A DNA stretch of 64,000 bases, taken from assembly GCA_026119935.1 (NCBI GenBank), contig JALRMH010000015.1, positions 310,001 to 374,000 on the forward strand. Direction: 5' to 3'. This document shows, one piece after another, positions 1 through 10,534 of the stretch. Source of the stretch: Endothia cerciana. Lineage: Eukaryota > Ascomycota > Sordariomycetes > Diaporthales > Cryphonectriaceae. The stretch's first letter is position 1. The number at the start of each line of letters is the position of its first letter. The notes under the pieces were generated by a model. The model did no database searches and was not told the origin of the DNA. It saw only the letters and a list, made by a program, of their open reading frames with translations. The translations under genes were made by a program, and so were the position numbers.

Positions 1-717
1 TGATGCACTTGGGCTGTCAGGCCTATTACTGTCCACGAGTGTGTCGCTGCGCCAAGAGGGAGGCATAGGTACCTCGTGGACACCGAATGCGGATGCTGTC
101 TGCACAGCATCATAATAGACGGTTGATGGGGCGTTGTGCGTATGTAGCGAGTCGCCTGTGCTCGAGCTGGAAGAGGTGGCAGAAGACACCACCGAACCGA
201 CGCCGACAAGCATACTGGCGTCAGCGTCGGGGTCCGCTTCTTGTGAAGGTAGATCTCGCGTGGACGTCTGCCGCGGGGCTGGGCGGTGTTCAGCGTATGG
301 CGATAGCGCGCCTTCGTAGCAGGGAATGTCCAATAATTCCTCCACGTTCACGCGAGGACGCCACAAATCAGCGGGGACTTGATTTCGAGATCGGCTGCCG
401 TATGGTCCATAAGGCCTCGACCGCGATGTACTCAGTGGCAGCTGCTCGGTGGCGCGCCGCCTGAGCTCAGGCGAGCGGGGACGGTATCTCTGGGCCCCTC
501 GGTCTTGTGGAAAGGTGTGGGCTTGACGCCTGAGGGCGAAAGTGTCATGCACAATGTCGCATCGTTGTGGTGAGCGACGCCGGCGATCATGATTCGAGAG
601 CGGCCCAGGAGAGTCGTACGGGAGAGACGAGGACGGCAAATACCGATCGCGTGTATCGATAGGCTGAGCCATTGCATGTGTTCGCTGTGCCTTTGGTCTT
701 TGCCAGCCGCTACGCAT
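1..717 (-). CDS. Partial Ser/Arg/Pro-rich protein of unknown function (runs off left edge)
   Basis: One minus-strand frame stays open from the window edge up to an in-frame stop at 988-990, about 329 codons, which is unlikely by chance. The first ATG in this frame is at 717 and a second is at 672 (protein begins MAQPIDTRD). The visible 239 residues are low-complexity: a basic Arg/Ser/Pro-rich stretch (RDRYLPSSSLPYDSPG, RRRRSPQR) followed by an acidic-to-Ser-rich stretch (DPDADASMLVGVGS, SSATSSSSSTGDS). It looks intrinsically disordered. No domain is recognised and the C-terminus lies outside the window. The start could instead be an exon boundary upstream. Function unknown. Confidence 0.45.
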   Translation of the reverse strand, partial: MRSGWQRPKAQRTHAMAQPIDTRDRYLPSSSLPYDSPGPLSNHDRRRRSPQRCDIVHDTFALRRQAHTFPQDRGAQRYRPRSPELRRRATEQLPLSTSRSRPYGPYGSRSRNQVPADLWRPRVNVEELLDIPCYEGALSPYAEHRPAPRQTSTRDLPSQEADPDADASMLVGVGSVVSSATSSSSSTGDSLHTHNAPSTVYYDAVQTASAFGVHEVPMPPSWRSDTLVDSNRPDSPSAS

Positions 718-1073
718 GGCCAATATCCCATAGAGTCTCGCTGGTTTTGCAAGGCATAGAGACTCGCGGAGGTCCCCCTCAGAAGTTGGCTGAAGCCACC
801 ATATCAGTCTCTTTGGTCTTTTAAGTGGTTCGCAGCGCCACTGCCCATGTCTCGACTGCCTGAGCCTCCGTTGCACTTGTATAAACCCATACGAGGGTAG
901 GTTGTGATCCCCTATGTTCGGCCGAAGTAGGCATGCCTTCAGAATAGTTTCAACATCTCCGAGGCCAAATCTATTGTTCCACAGATGTCAGACGCCTATG
1001 CAACCCTGAGTGCGTAGAGTCAAGTGGCTCTCCATGGGCTTCTCTCTCCCAGTGAGTGGGATAATGATATGAC

Positions 1074-1583
1074 TTACTGCAGCCCGTCATGAATATTCTC
1101 ACTTTCAATGAGAAATCTGAAAGATCTGAACCGGAAAAGCTCTCGAACACCCGGTTGACAGAACGGCGGAGTGGGCTCTAGATGCCAGTATCCAACATGG
1201 CGTGGCTGTCCCAACCGTCCTTGAACTAGCTCTTCGTTCCAGGCCATATTCAGAAAGTTCACTACATCGATGCCTCTGATTTTAGAATTCATAGACGAAC
1301 AACCTGCGCGCCGGATCTCATCAGGCTTGCCTGCCAGGGAGATCGCCCCAGAGCTCTGCCGGTAACTGGGCATCGGACACGTGGAGAATGGCACCTGATG
1401 CTCGACGCCAAGCCGGTCGACTCGCCTCCAGAACTGACCCAGCAGGACCTGGTTCAGCCTCTCTTGTACTAGCATCTTTAGTTGGTCGTGCATGCCGATT
1501 TGCCTCTGGAAACCTCGTGGCTCCCGTGGTGCAAGACACCTGTGCAATGTACAAGGTGGGGTTTGGTACTTCGTTCTGACCAT
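1074..1583 (-). CDS. Possible hypothetical protein, 169 aa
   Basis: A single ATG-initiated ORF of 169 codons. The composition is protein-like (segments such as MHDQLKMLVQERLNQVLLG and IRGIDVVNFLNMAWNEEL read naturally), but no family, signal peptide or membrane segment is recognised and no intron is evident. It is flanked by AT-rich non-coding DNA. It may be real, a relic, or a chance ORF. Confidence 0.22.
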   Translation of the reverse strand: MVRTKYQTPPCTLHRCLAPREPRGFQRQIGMHDQLKMLVQERLNQVLLGQFWRRVDRLGVEHQVPFSTCPMPSYRQSSGAISLAGKPDEIRRAGCSSMNSKIRGIDVVNFLNMAWNEELVQGRLGQPRHVGYWHLEPTPPFCQPGVRELFRFRSFRFLIESENIHDGLQ

Positions 1584-2658
1584 GGTCGATGAGATTTCTC
1601 AGGGGTCTCTGGTTTCTACAGACGAGAAACAGACTGGTGAGCTGACAAAGAGATTGTCAGAGAGCAGTAACAGCAAGAGGCAGGGAAGAATATTGAAACT
1701 TAAATACGCTCTCGAAATTCTAGGTCAACGTCCACTGTGCCCATGACAAGCCTCTGTTTGCGTCAGCTCTGCTCAGTCAATCGCTAATTGAATCCCTGTG
1801 CAGGCCACGCACGTATCTAAACTAACTGTGACGAGCCGTGTGAGATGACTTGAGGTCTCGTACAGGATCAGCGAGTCCTCAATATTTCTTCTCTACATCC
1901 CTCTATTAATTATGATTGGGATATCACATATGAAGCGTATATATATGGTTTTCAGATCCTGACGTGACGATGGTCCCGCTAATGGCCTCCTGATTAGAAT
2001 GACTTATAACGCTTGTCATATAATATCTCTGAGGGTTTCGAGGCTTAACTATGACTTGGATTTTTGTCCAATCTAATCTGGCCGACCTCTTTGAAGACAC
2101 TCGATCTCTTTGAAAAGCATAGAAAAAAGCAATAGCAGCCGCAGCTGACATGAAAGCCTGAACGGGCCACAGGATGGAAACCAAAATTTATAACAGAGAT
2201 ATGATTACCAGACGGTTCTGCGTCTCTCTGTTTTGCGACTCTCGGAACTCTCGCAATTTGACCAGGATCCTGTTCAAGACTCTGTTTCTAGATCTAGATC
2301 GACGTGTCTTCTTGTAAGTGCATCATTACAGTCTCACGATTATATGCGGACTGGATAAAAGTATCGCCGATTTGGCTCCGGAATGCAAGGCGAAAGTACA
2401 GTCGTATTGCAAAGAATGTTTTAGTAAGCACACAAGCGCTATTAGCAAAGGGGCCCGGGCAGCATCGGGAAATCTGGAATCCGCATTTCTAAGCTCTTCT
2501 TCAGGATAGATCATGACGTCTTCGAAGTCTTTACAACCTCGAGGCTCTTTCGTCACGGCAACAACATATCTGTCTGAGGAATAAATACATTCGAAGCCCG
2601 AGCGATTTTCATGGAAATCCGGGCCTAACCAGGCAAACGTTATTGAAGCAGTACGAAA
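1584..2658. other. AT-rich intergenic stretch with a leader hairpin
   Basis: No supportable gene. At 2596-2624, 35 bp before the SDR start, is an imperfect hairpin: GCCCG, a 3-nt bulge, GATTT, a 6-nt loop, then AAATC and CGGGC. It probably lies in the 5' leader. Confidence 0.4.
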
Positions 2659-3447
2659 ATGGCGAGCAACGGCCTCAATTTCAACTGCGCCCTTGTCACT
2701 GGCGGGGGCGGGGGCATTGGTCGTGCCATGGCTGAATATTTCATTTCAAAGGGCAAAAAAGTCATCATCTGTGGGCGGACAGAGGCGAACCTGATCACAA
2801 CACACAAAGAAATCCAATGCATAGGCTACTACGTTCTTGACACAGGCGATATCAGCAAAATACCAGACTTCATCGCAAAGGTCACCAAGGAGCACCCAGA
2901 CCTCGACTGCCTCGTCAACAATGCCGGAGTTCAACGGCCGCTTCAGGTGCTCAAGGACGATCCGGCTGAACTCCTCTCCAAAGCCGACCAGGAAATCAAC
3001 ATCAATATCCGCGGGCCGTTGCACCTTGCCGTGGGACTCCTATCACACTTTAGGTCGAAGCCTGCGGCGATGATCATCAACGTCTCAAGCGTGCTGGGCT
3101 TTGTCCCTTACTCCATAATCAACCCAGTCTATAATGGCACGAAGGCCTGGCTGCACTCCTGGAGCATGGCGCTGCGTGTGCAGCTGAAGGATACCAATAT
3201 CAAGGTCGTCGAAGTCGCCCCGCCGATGGTTGCCACGGACCTCCACCGTGAGCGGGAGGACCCGGACGATAACAAGAAGCATAAAGCTCCTACGACGATG
3301 GAGCTGGATGAGTTCATGAAAGAGGTCGCAGAAAAGCTGGAACGGGGTGACGAGACGTTCGCGGCTGGCATGGGGCAGGCAATGGTTGATAAGTGGTTTG
3401 AGGCCTACGGGGAAAGGTTCAACCAGGCAACGAAAGGATGGAAATAG
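2659..3447 (+). CDS. Short-chain dehydrogenase/reductase (SDR)
   Basis: A 262-aa classical SDR in one exon. The N-terminus carries the dinucleotide-binding glycine motif TGGGGGIG (residues 14-21). NNAG is at 87-90, catalytic Ser sits in NVSS (about 143-144), and YNGTK supplies the YxxxK pair (Tyr158, Lys162). Length fits the family (about 250 aa). There is no signal peptide, so it is probably cytosolic. GRTEANL just after beta-2 (Arg40) would favour NADP(H), but this is inference. The sequence resembles the DltE-like branch of oxidoreductases. Substrate unknown. It is separated by over 800 bp from the next gene, so there is no evidence of co-regulation. Confidence 0.88.
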   Translation: MASNGLNFNCALVTGGGGGIGRAMAEYFISKGKKVIICGRTEANLITTHKEIQCIGYYVLDTGDISKIPDFIAKVTKEHPDLDCLVNNAGVQRPLQVLKDDPAELLSKADQEININIRGPLHLAVGLLSHFRSKPAAMIINVSSVLGFVPYSIINPVYNGTKAWLHSWSMALRVQLKDTNIKVVEVAPPMVATDLHREREDPDDNKKHKAPTTMELDEFMKEVAEKLERGDETFAAGMGQAMVDKWFEAYGERFNQATKGWK

Positions 3448-4249
3448 ATGGATGTTCACCTAGAACGGCCTGGGGTCGGCAGCGAGGAATGTAGTGTATC
3501 GAGATAGGGGACCAATCAAAATTTATCATGGACTGCTCATGTGATAATGTCCACGCGGCACTTGTCAAGACAATGTGGTAGCCCATGTCGGGAGAGTCGG
3601 TTACCGCAGCCTTGGGAGACGCAGTTTCACATCCCGCTGACTCTTCTACAGGGCTCTTTGCCTCAGAGATTTTTAAGTCGACAGTGTATAGCCTCGACTA
3701 AACCCGAGAGCTCTAGGAGCATCCTATATCTCACGGTTTGCGTGCGTTGGAGAGACATGCACAAAGTCGCTGGCATCAGGCTCTTGCAAGATGATCCGGG
3801 TAACCTGAATAGCCGTCAAACAACATTCTTCGCATCGTCCTACACTCAAGGCTGCGATGAATGTGACCTCATGAGCCACAGGACATCTTATTAACACCCA
3901 GCTGGGCCCACATTTTGGTTGGCGGTGAGTTATATTGGCAAGGCTTGCATCATCACTGAAACAGAAAGGACATGCTGACAAGCCTGGGAGACTGTCATAG
4001 AAGAGCCAGCTGGTGTCCAGACCAAGTCCAAGATGTGGCGTGGCTCTTGAGTCACGTCGCAGAGAATACTCATTGGTGTGAAGGAGCACAAGACATGGGG
4101 GAGGCGGCTGAAAAATGACTAAGCGCCTCGTTGCATCGATAAGATAAGGATTTACAACTGCTTTGGAACCTCGCCTGCCTGAACATTCGCGCCACCCACG
4201 CGTTCGCCCTCTTCAACCGCTATTCCTCCACGCCCTGACCGTCACCATC
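3448..4249. other. Intergenic, SDR 3' flank and TFIP11 promoter
   Basis: Two overlapping opposite-strand ORFs of about 120 codons occur here, but neither resembles a protein family nor has coding-like composition. No other feature seen. Confidence 0.5.
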
Positions 4250-7159
4250 ATGGCATCGACGCGCGCTTTTGACCCGTCAAAGTTCAAGGCCTCGGCAGCA
4301 GACTATTCCTCATCCGACTCGGAGGACGAAGACGACGATCTGCAGAAGCCCTCGATTGATCCCCGAGCAGACGACTTCGCGGAGTTCAACCCTCGAAAGC
4401 GCCGCAGGACCGGTCGGGATACCAAGGAGAGCGCCGCTCTAGGAGTTTTCGGTTCCGACAGCGAAGATGAGGGGGCCTCGCATCGGTGGAAGCGCAAGAA
4501 TCTGCGGACCAAGGGCATGAGCTTTGTCTCGTCGGCTAATAATGCGCCAGAGGGCTCGGAGGACGAAGATATGGCGGACGACGACGACGAGGAAGAGGAC
4601 GGGAAATGGCCAAGTATGAAAGCCAACACGGAGGACGAAGATTCAGAGGAGGAAGAGGAGGCCACGCCCGGTATTGGCCTCGGATTTAAGTCATCCGGGG
4701 GTCTGGGCAATGGATGGGCACTCCCTGGCCAGGCTTCAAGTGCACCAGGCGGAGGAGATCCGTTGGGAGGGTTTTCTGCGGGCGGTGCAGCAAAAGGTGG
4801 TCGAGCTCCTCTCAAACCCTTCCTCAAGTCTAAGTTCGACGGAAGCAACCCACTCGGTCACGGATTTGTACCCTCCTCAGACAACCAACCCGTGCTCGAC
4901 ACTACGATGGCCGACACGCCGACGAAGCCCCAGGTGGCCCGTCCTAGTGCGTTCTCGACGAAAGGGGGCAAAATAAAAATCAATGCAAGCTCGTTCGGCG
5001 CTCGGATGATGGCCAAGATGGGTTACCAAGAGGGACAGGGTTTGGGCGCATCTGGCACGGGTCGGAACATCATCATCGAACAAAACCTTCGTCCTCAGCG
5101 TGTTGGCCTGGGTGCCGTGAAGGAGAAGACTGATCATGAGAGGCAGGAGGAGAAGCGGCAAGCCAGAATGCGAGGAGAGGTGGTGATAGACTCCGATGAA
5201 GAGAAGAAGAAGGCCGAGCGGAAGAGAAAGAAGGCTCTGGCTGGAGGACTGCAGAGTACCTCTGGAAGCGCCGCGAGCACGCCAAGGAGGCAGCAGAAGC
5301 CGAAATATATGACAATGGACGAGGTCAGGAAAGCGGCGCCTGGGCTGAACATCCCGGATGCCTTCACCCCGATCCTGGATTTGACGGGCCCTGGTGGCGC
5401 AAAGAAGATGTTGACCTCTTCATCTGGACTGATGACGCCGACTGGAGTAGCCGCTGAAGAAGACGATGGCCTTCAGTCCAAGAAGATGGTCAAGCGCGCC
5501 CAGAACGATTTCATGGCCATTCTGGAGGAGTGGCAGGGCCTACAAGAACGCAAAGCATTCGCGGAGCTACAGCTACGACAGGAGCAGGAAGAGCTAGAAG
5601 AACTCGAGAAAGGCGTCGAAATTCACCAGCTGCTCGCTGCAATTTTTGACGAACTGCTGCAACTAGAACAGCCAGATGAGGAGGTCCTTTTCAACGGTGG
5701 TGACCACACGAGGCAGCGATGGGATCGTGTGTTGGATCTGCTGCGGAAGGCGAATGAGTCCACATCAGACCTGACAGTTCAGTCTGTCAGGAACGAGATG
5801 GCCGCGACAGCCGTTTCTGCCCTGCATCCGATCCTGAAGGAAATGATGGAAAATTGGAACCCACTACAGAGTCCAAGAGCTGACTACGCGGCCGACCTCA
5901 AATCTATCGGGGGCCTCCTGGGCTTGGAAAATTCTGCAATCATCCCACATGCGCGAGCATCCGCAACCCCCTATGAGAGCATGATGTACAAGGTCTGGCT
6001 CCCTCGTGTCTCTCGCTCGGTCCGCGATTGGAACGTCCGGGACTCTGATCCCATGATTGCGGTATACGAGGCCTGGCATCTGGTTTTGCCCGGCTTTGTC
6101 AAGACATACTTCCTGGAGCAGGACATTATGAGAAAGTTAGAGGAGGCGATTGCAAAATGGGAACCAAAGCGGAAGAAACATCACAGCCTGCCGCACCTTT
6201 GGCTGTTTCCATGGCTCCAACATCTGCCTTATCACCACCTGGACCCGAAGAGCTCCACTGGATTGGTAGCTGACGTGAAGCGGAAATTTAGGCAGCTGGT
6301 CGATATCTGGGATTTCGACCGCGGGATGATCCCAGGCTTGAAAGAGTGGAAGAATGTCCTACGCCCTAGCAAGGCAAATGACCAGTGGAAACCGCTCGTC
6401 ATGAACCACATTTTGCCCAGCATGGCGCGCTACCTGCGCCAGAACTTCGACGTTCAGCCCAGCGACCAGGAGCCTTACCTCCAAGTCTTGACGGGGGTGC
6501 TGGATTGGCGTCACATTGTATCACCCACTATGGTGGCAGAGGTTATTGTCGCAGAAGTCTTCCCGAAGTGGCATGGGATTCTCTACCAATGGCTTGTCGA
6601 CGAGGACGTCAGCTACGAGGACATTGCCCAGTGGTGCGAATGGTGGCATGATGCCAATGGGCCGTTCCCAGCTGAGATCAGAGATACGGTCTCAGTCGCT
6701 TCAGAATTCGAGAAGGGTCTACGCACCATCGAGCGTGCGCTAGACCTATTCGATCTCGGCGAGGATCCGAAGGCTGCCCTGGCGCTGCCTACAAGCGGCC
6801 CTGCCTTTGCGCAGCAGTCAACGAACGGGCACCACCAACATTCACAACACCACCACCACCACCGCCATTCTCATCGCCAGCAAAAGGATTCCACCGCCAC
6901 TAACATAGACGCAGAACCTCGCTCTCTCCGGCACGTGATCGAGGATTGGTGCCAGGAGAACGACCTGCAGTTCATCCCTGAGCGTAAACAACATCACAGT
7001 GAGGGTCCATTATACAGGATTACCGCCCGCGGAGATGGGAAGGGTGGTAAGCTCGGATACTTCAAAGGTGATAAGCTGTGCCTGCTTGTCAGGCATGGCG
7101 TCGAGGAGATTGGCGAGTCGGAGCGTGACTTGGAGAGGCTCGTGACGCTTGTGATGTAG
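4250..7159 (+). CDS. TFIP11: G-patch/GCFC protein, TFIP11 (Ntr1/Spp382) homologue
   Basis: A 969-aa, intronless protein. The G-patch partner of the DEAH helicase Prp43 in spliceosome disassembly has this architecture, so a nuclear role in lariat-intron release is expected. The N-terminus (about 1-150) is acidic with Ser/Asp/Glu runs and basic KRRR patches. The G-patch spans about 240-290 (SSFGARMMAKMGYQEGQGLG). A coiled-coil Glu/Leu-rich segment and GCFC-type helical region follow (about 430-830). A His-rich linker (around 865) precedes the conserved C-terminal block (about 905-965). The ATG at 4250 (CACCATCATGG) is chosen because the frame upstream is open for 29 codons but has no ATG. Length fits fungal homologues. 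Confidence 0.92.
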   Translation: MASTRAFDPSKFKASAADYSSSDSEDEDDDLQKPSIDPRADDFAEFNPRKRRRTGRDTKESAALGVFGSDSEDEGASHRWKRKNLRTKGMSFVSSANNAPEGSEDEDMADDDDEEEDGKWPSMKANTEDEDSEEEEEATPGIGLGFKSSGGLGNGWALPGQASSAPGGGDPLGGFSAGGAAKGGRAPLKPFLKSKFDGSNPLGHGFVPSSDNQPVLDTTMADTPTKPQVARPSAFSTKGGKIKINASSFGARMMAKMGYQEGQGLGASGTGRNIIIEQNLRPQRVGLGAVKEKTDHERQEEKRQARMRGEVVIDSDEEKKKAERKRKKALAGGLQSTSGSAASTPRRQQKPKYMTMDEVRKAAPGLNIPDAFTPILDLTGPGGAKKMLTSSSGLMTPTGVAAEEDDGLQSKKMVKRAQNDFMAILEEWQGLQERKAFAELQLRQEQEELEELEKGVEIHQLLAAIFDELLQLEQPDEEVLFNGGDHTRQRWDRVLDLLRKANESTSDLTVQSVRNEMAATAVSALHPILKEMMENWNPLQSPRADYAADLKSIGGLLGLENSAIIPHARASATPYESMMYKVWLPRVSRSVRDWNVRDSDPMIAVYEAWHLVLPGFVKTYFLEQDIMRKLEEAIAKWEPKRKKHHSLPHLWLFPWLQHLPYHHLDPKSSTGLVADVKRKFRQLVDIWDFDRGMIPGLKEWKNVLRPSKANDQWKPLVMNHILPSMARYLRQNFDVQPSDQEPYLQVLTGVLDWRHIVSPTMVAEVIVAEVFPKWHGILYQWLVDEDVSYEDIAQWCEWWHDANGPFPAEIRDTVSVASEFEKGLRTIERALDLFDLGEDPKAALALPTSGPAFAQQSTNGHHQHSQHHHHHRHSHRQQKDSTATNIDAEPRSLRHVIEDWCQENDLQFIPERKQHHSEGPLYRITARGDGKGGKLGYFKGDKLCLLVRHGVEEIGESERDLERLVTLVM

Positions 7160-8574
7160 GCTATAGGTCATGAGATCATAAGTGGACTTCCCCAAGCAAC
7201 TTCAGAACACGCAGAACATGGTGAAGATGCAGCTCGTGTGCAGCGTCCTCATGACTGACACCAGTGGTAAGCTGAGCGGCGGAGTGGCGGTGCGGAGCAG
7301 AGCATTTCGTTTGGATGCGAAGAAAAGCATCAAGGAGATGCTGGAAGACGTAAGCCCGAGCCAAGCAGCCTGAACGGAAACGTATCACATACGGTCCGAT
7401 AACACCTTTCCCTAGCAACAAGCCTCTTCGCTGACTGCAACTCGTATAAGCTTCCGTGCTCGTGTTCTCTTAGCATTGTCCGTGTGGCAATCTGACAGCA
7501 TCGGAAGTCGGTGCGCTGACTGTATTCAGCCCGGCCTGCAGGCTTCATACGGACGAGTCAAGTAATCGGCATCTAGCTGTTAACGCTCGGCATCTTTTGC
7601 TTTCTGTACTGGGCTCCCTCTGTTGTGGCACGTCCCGATATTCCTGACCAAAAGTCACGCCAGCCAGCAGCAGCCGCGTTGAATACTGGTCACCCGTTTG
7701 ATGCGTTGTAGCCGGGCATGTGCATGAAACTGTCGACTTGGCCAAGAATTCCACGTACGATGTCTCTGCCGCAGCACAGGCAGAGACATCGTGCAGCCGC
7801 AAGACCCGGAGGGAGCGTAGTCAACTTGCCTAGCAAACCGGAATCGTCAATCACTTCCGGAAACCTTATTACCCCAGATGTGGCATATAAGCACTACTTA
7901 CGCCTTGGCTGGCCCCGGCTAGCCCGGGTCGGTGCCCCTTTGGTCGGCTCAACTCTAGATCAGCTGTTGCTGACGATGTTCGTATTTTGACCATATTCTC
8001 AACGATGGTTGACGTATCGTGCGGACCTCTTGATCGAATGTAGTTATTTCGGATCAAAGGGAGGAGACGTTAGGGATTGATGGGAAGACGACAGCAGTTG
8101 AGTTCGGGAGCCTTTCGCGCGAGATCAGTCGAATCTAGCCCTGGGGACAAAGGAGACTTGAATTACTGGACTCCCAAGGATTTAAGCTTGGCATATGCTT
8201 AATCGAGGCAAGCCGCTGCCGTAGGGCTGAGGTAACGGGGAACCGACTCCCGATTCCTGGGGAAGTTCTTTGTTCTACTCAGCCACATGTCGGCCGGGTG
8301 GATGTCACGTAGCATAGCGGGACAGGAGAGCGTCTATAGGCTAGACAAAGCCTAGTCTCTCACTTGGCGATATACGTGTGCACGAGAATCAGCTTCTGCT
8401 TGGCTCATAGCGCTGATGTTCCCTGTCAGGTCGGTCGTATGCCGGCGAAGGGCAGCGTGAGGCGTCGGGGTGGATTGTCCCTCAGCCTCGCCCGAACCAT
8501 CCATGTGACCTGATGGAAACGAGCCTCGAGGAAATGCTTACCGAGATGCTAGACGTGGTGGGTGTCTAGAGGAG
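7160..8574. other. Gene-free stretch containing an inverted repeat
   Basis: No supportable CDS or RNA gene was seen. The stretch contains a perfect 14-bp inverted repeat at 7757-7792 and a weaker CCGGAA/TTCCGG pair at about 7838-7860. It probably contains the promoter of the secreted-protein gene at its right end. Confidence 0.4.
7757..7792. repeat. Perfect 14-bp inverted repeat with 8-nt loop
   Basis: The left arm ACGATGTCTCTGCC (7757-7770) is exactly complementary to the right arm GGCAGAGACATCGT (7779-7792), around the loop GCAGCACA. It is isolated in non-coding DNA nearly 1 kb upstream of the next gene. Confidence 0.85.
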
Positions 8575-8580
8575 TATAAG
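8575..8580 (+). promoter_or_regulatory. TATA-like element of the secreted-protein gene
   Basis: TATAAG lies 145 bp before the ATG at 8725, a plausible distance for a fungal TATA promoter. Inference only. Confidence 0.35.
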
Positions 8581-8724
8581 AAGAGGACGTGAGGACCGTC
8601 GAGATGGGCCTTTGACATCGACATCATCACTCACTCGGATCATTAAAAGCACATTGCCTCTACACTACCAAAGCATCCAGCTCGCTTAATACATATCATT
8701 CTTCTCCCTCCCCAAATATTCAAC

Positions 8725-9205
8725 ATGCAGTTCACCACCGCCGTCCTCGCCCTCGCCGCCGCCGTCTCTGCGGCTCCCAACCTGTCCGCCCGCGGCGAAT
8801 GCACCTTCGGGCAGTATGAGTGCTCCCGGGACGGTCTGTCCATCAAGCAGTGCGACATCAGCGGTAACTGGGTCGTAAGTACACACCCTCAACCACCTTT
8901 GTTCCCTCCTGATCGCTAATCATTTGCGTCCACAGGAGGTTGGAGCCTGCCCCGCGGGCGACTACTGCGGCTACTCTGACCAGAACGACCTGCCGTACTG
9001 CTTCGGCCCCAACAAGAAGGAGAAGCGCGGCGGATCCCCCCCATACTGCAGCACTCCCGGCACATATTCCTGCACTGCTGATCACAGTGGCATCGACGTA
9101 TGCAACTCGCAGAACCAGCTGGTGCTGAACGGCTTGTGCCCGCCCGCCTCGCACTGTGAGCCGCTCGCGTCGGCCAACTACACCCCCTTCTGCGTTTCGA
9201 ACTAG
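8725..9205 (+). CDS. Small secreted Cys-rich protein with two CBM19-like modules
   Basis: Two exons, 8725-8874 and 8936-9205, joined across a phase-0 intron (GTAAGT...CACAG), give 139 aa. A signal peptide is evident (MQFTTAVLALAAAVSAAP). The mature part has two tandem modules with matching Cys spacing: C-x6-C-x9-C-x11-C-x5-C, then C-x7-C-x9-C-x11-C-x5-C. They are joined by a KKEKR basic stretch that could be a Kex2-type site. Cys spacing, central Gly and terminal CPAGDYC/CPPASHC blocks resemble chitin-binding CBM19 modules. That assignment is by eye. A secreted wall- or chitin-binding or effector-like role is inferred. Confidence 0.8.
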
Positions 9206-10534
9206 ATAGATATCTACCGGAGGGGCTCTGAGTGAGATGATGAGAAGGCCTCGTTTATCACGGTGGGAAACGGTCTAATCTGTGAGGCTTTGTAGAGTGG
9301 AGCAGTATTAGTGGCGGCTTCCGGCTTCATCACCGTCGCTCATCTTAGCAATACACTCTTATTCAACTCAGGACAAGTCACATGCAGCTGATACCATCTC
9401 TGGGCCTTCGGATGGATTCTCCTACTTAATATAAAGTAAGAAAGAACAAAGGTAAGATCCCCGGGGAATAGCTGAGTGACACACAAAACACCATCGATCT
9501 TAGCCCCGTCACCGAGCTATGTCTCAGAATCTATGAATGATGACAAGCAGTCTTCCGATACCTGGGTCCCCAAGTTCGAGAGGCTGAGTCTGTTAGCCAG
9601 TATTATCACTTACACCAAATGCGACCACAGCTCACAGTATCCTCCCCGCCCCCCCCCCCTCCCCCCACTAAACTACTGTTCTGGGTGCTCTAAGCAGGTA
9701 GACCACTCAATAATGTAGTATTGCTCGTCACTTTTGACGAGATGCTCCCGTCCACGCATCTCTGCGAGAGAAGCTCCTAAGAATCGTGTCAGCCGCCATA
9801 TCACACCACCCCTTCAGATTAACTTCAAAGAGTGATACTGAGTGAGGGCTATGCAGGAGAAAATATACGTTCCAGGAGAGCCTTAAATTAAGTCACGCTA
9901 ACCACAGATAGCCGAGCAGTGATTATCAGGATTTATTGTACGTTTCAGGCCCCACCAGGTTCCCTGTATCAAGAGCTGCTCATATCGAAGACGGGTGAGA
10001 AGTCACATAATAACATCTCGTATATTTAAACTGTCTGCACAAAGAAACAAATGTACATCAATTGGTCAGGAGAGAGTAGAACACGTTACGTCAAGTTCAA
10101 GACCGTCTAATGTAAGTATCTTCGTAATGTTAGGCCTAGCAAGGAAATGCAATCTAGCCCGATGAGCTGATTTCTACAGTATCTACGTGGACGACGCTCC
10201 TTTCGATGGTCCTGCTGTCATCTTGAGATGTGATATCGAACGAGCAGCTGGTATGTCGAGTCCCCAATATTCCACCTTGGTACTCCTAAAAACGGGTTCA
10301 CTTAGGCTAATAGGCTCGCTCACTCTTTTGTCAGGCGCAGGCTCGTGTGGGGTTTCAGCCACTTGAAGACTTCCCGTGTCCTGTGTAGATCTCCTCCCCC
10401 TTCCTTCCCCACTCCCTAGAGTACTGGTTGATTGCGTTGCTTTTCTCCTAGATGCGGGAGCGTGACCCCGTCATCGGGTGGTCACTAGAAGTGTACATGG
10501 TTTCAAGCCTCGATCGATAAACCCACTCGTCACC
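9206..10534. other. Gene-free AT-rich stretch with C tracts
   Basis: No supportable gene. Interrupted poly-C runs occur at about 9646-9667. An imperfect palindrome at 10462-10485 (GTGACC...GGTCAC arms with CCG-N4-CGG inside) lies 50 bp upstream of the lactonase-like gene. Confidence 0.4.

Noticed and set aside
4163..4249. 29-codon N-terminal extension of the TFIP11 homologue
   Set aside because: It begins with TTG rather than ATG, and the ATG at 4250 has a good context and a natural N-terminus.
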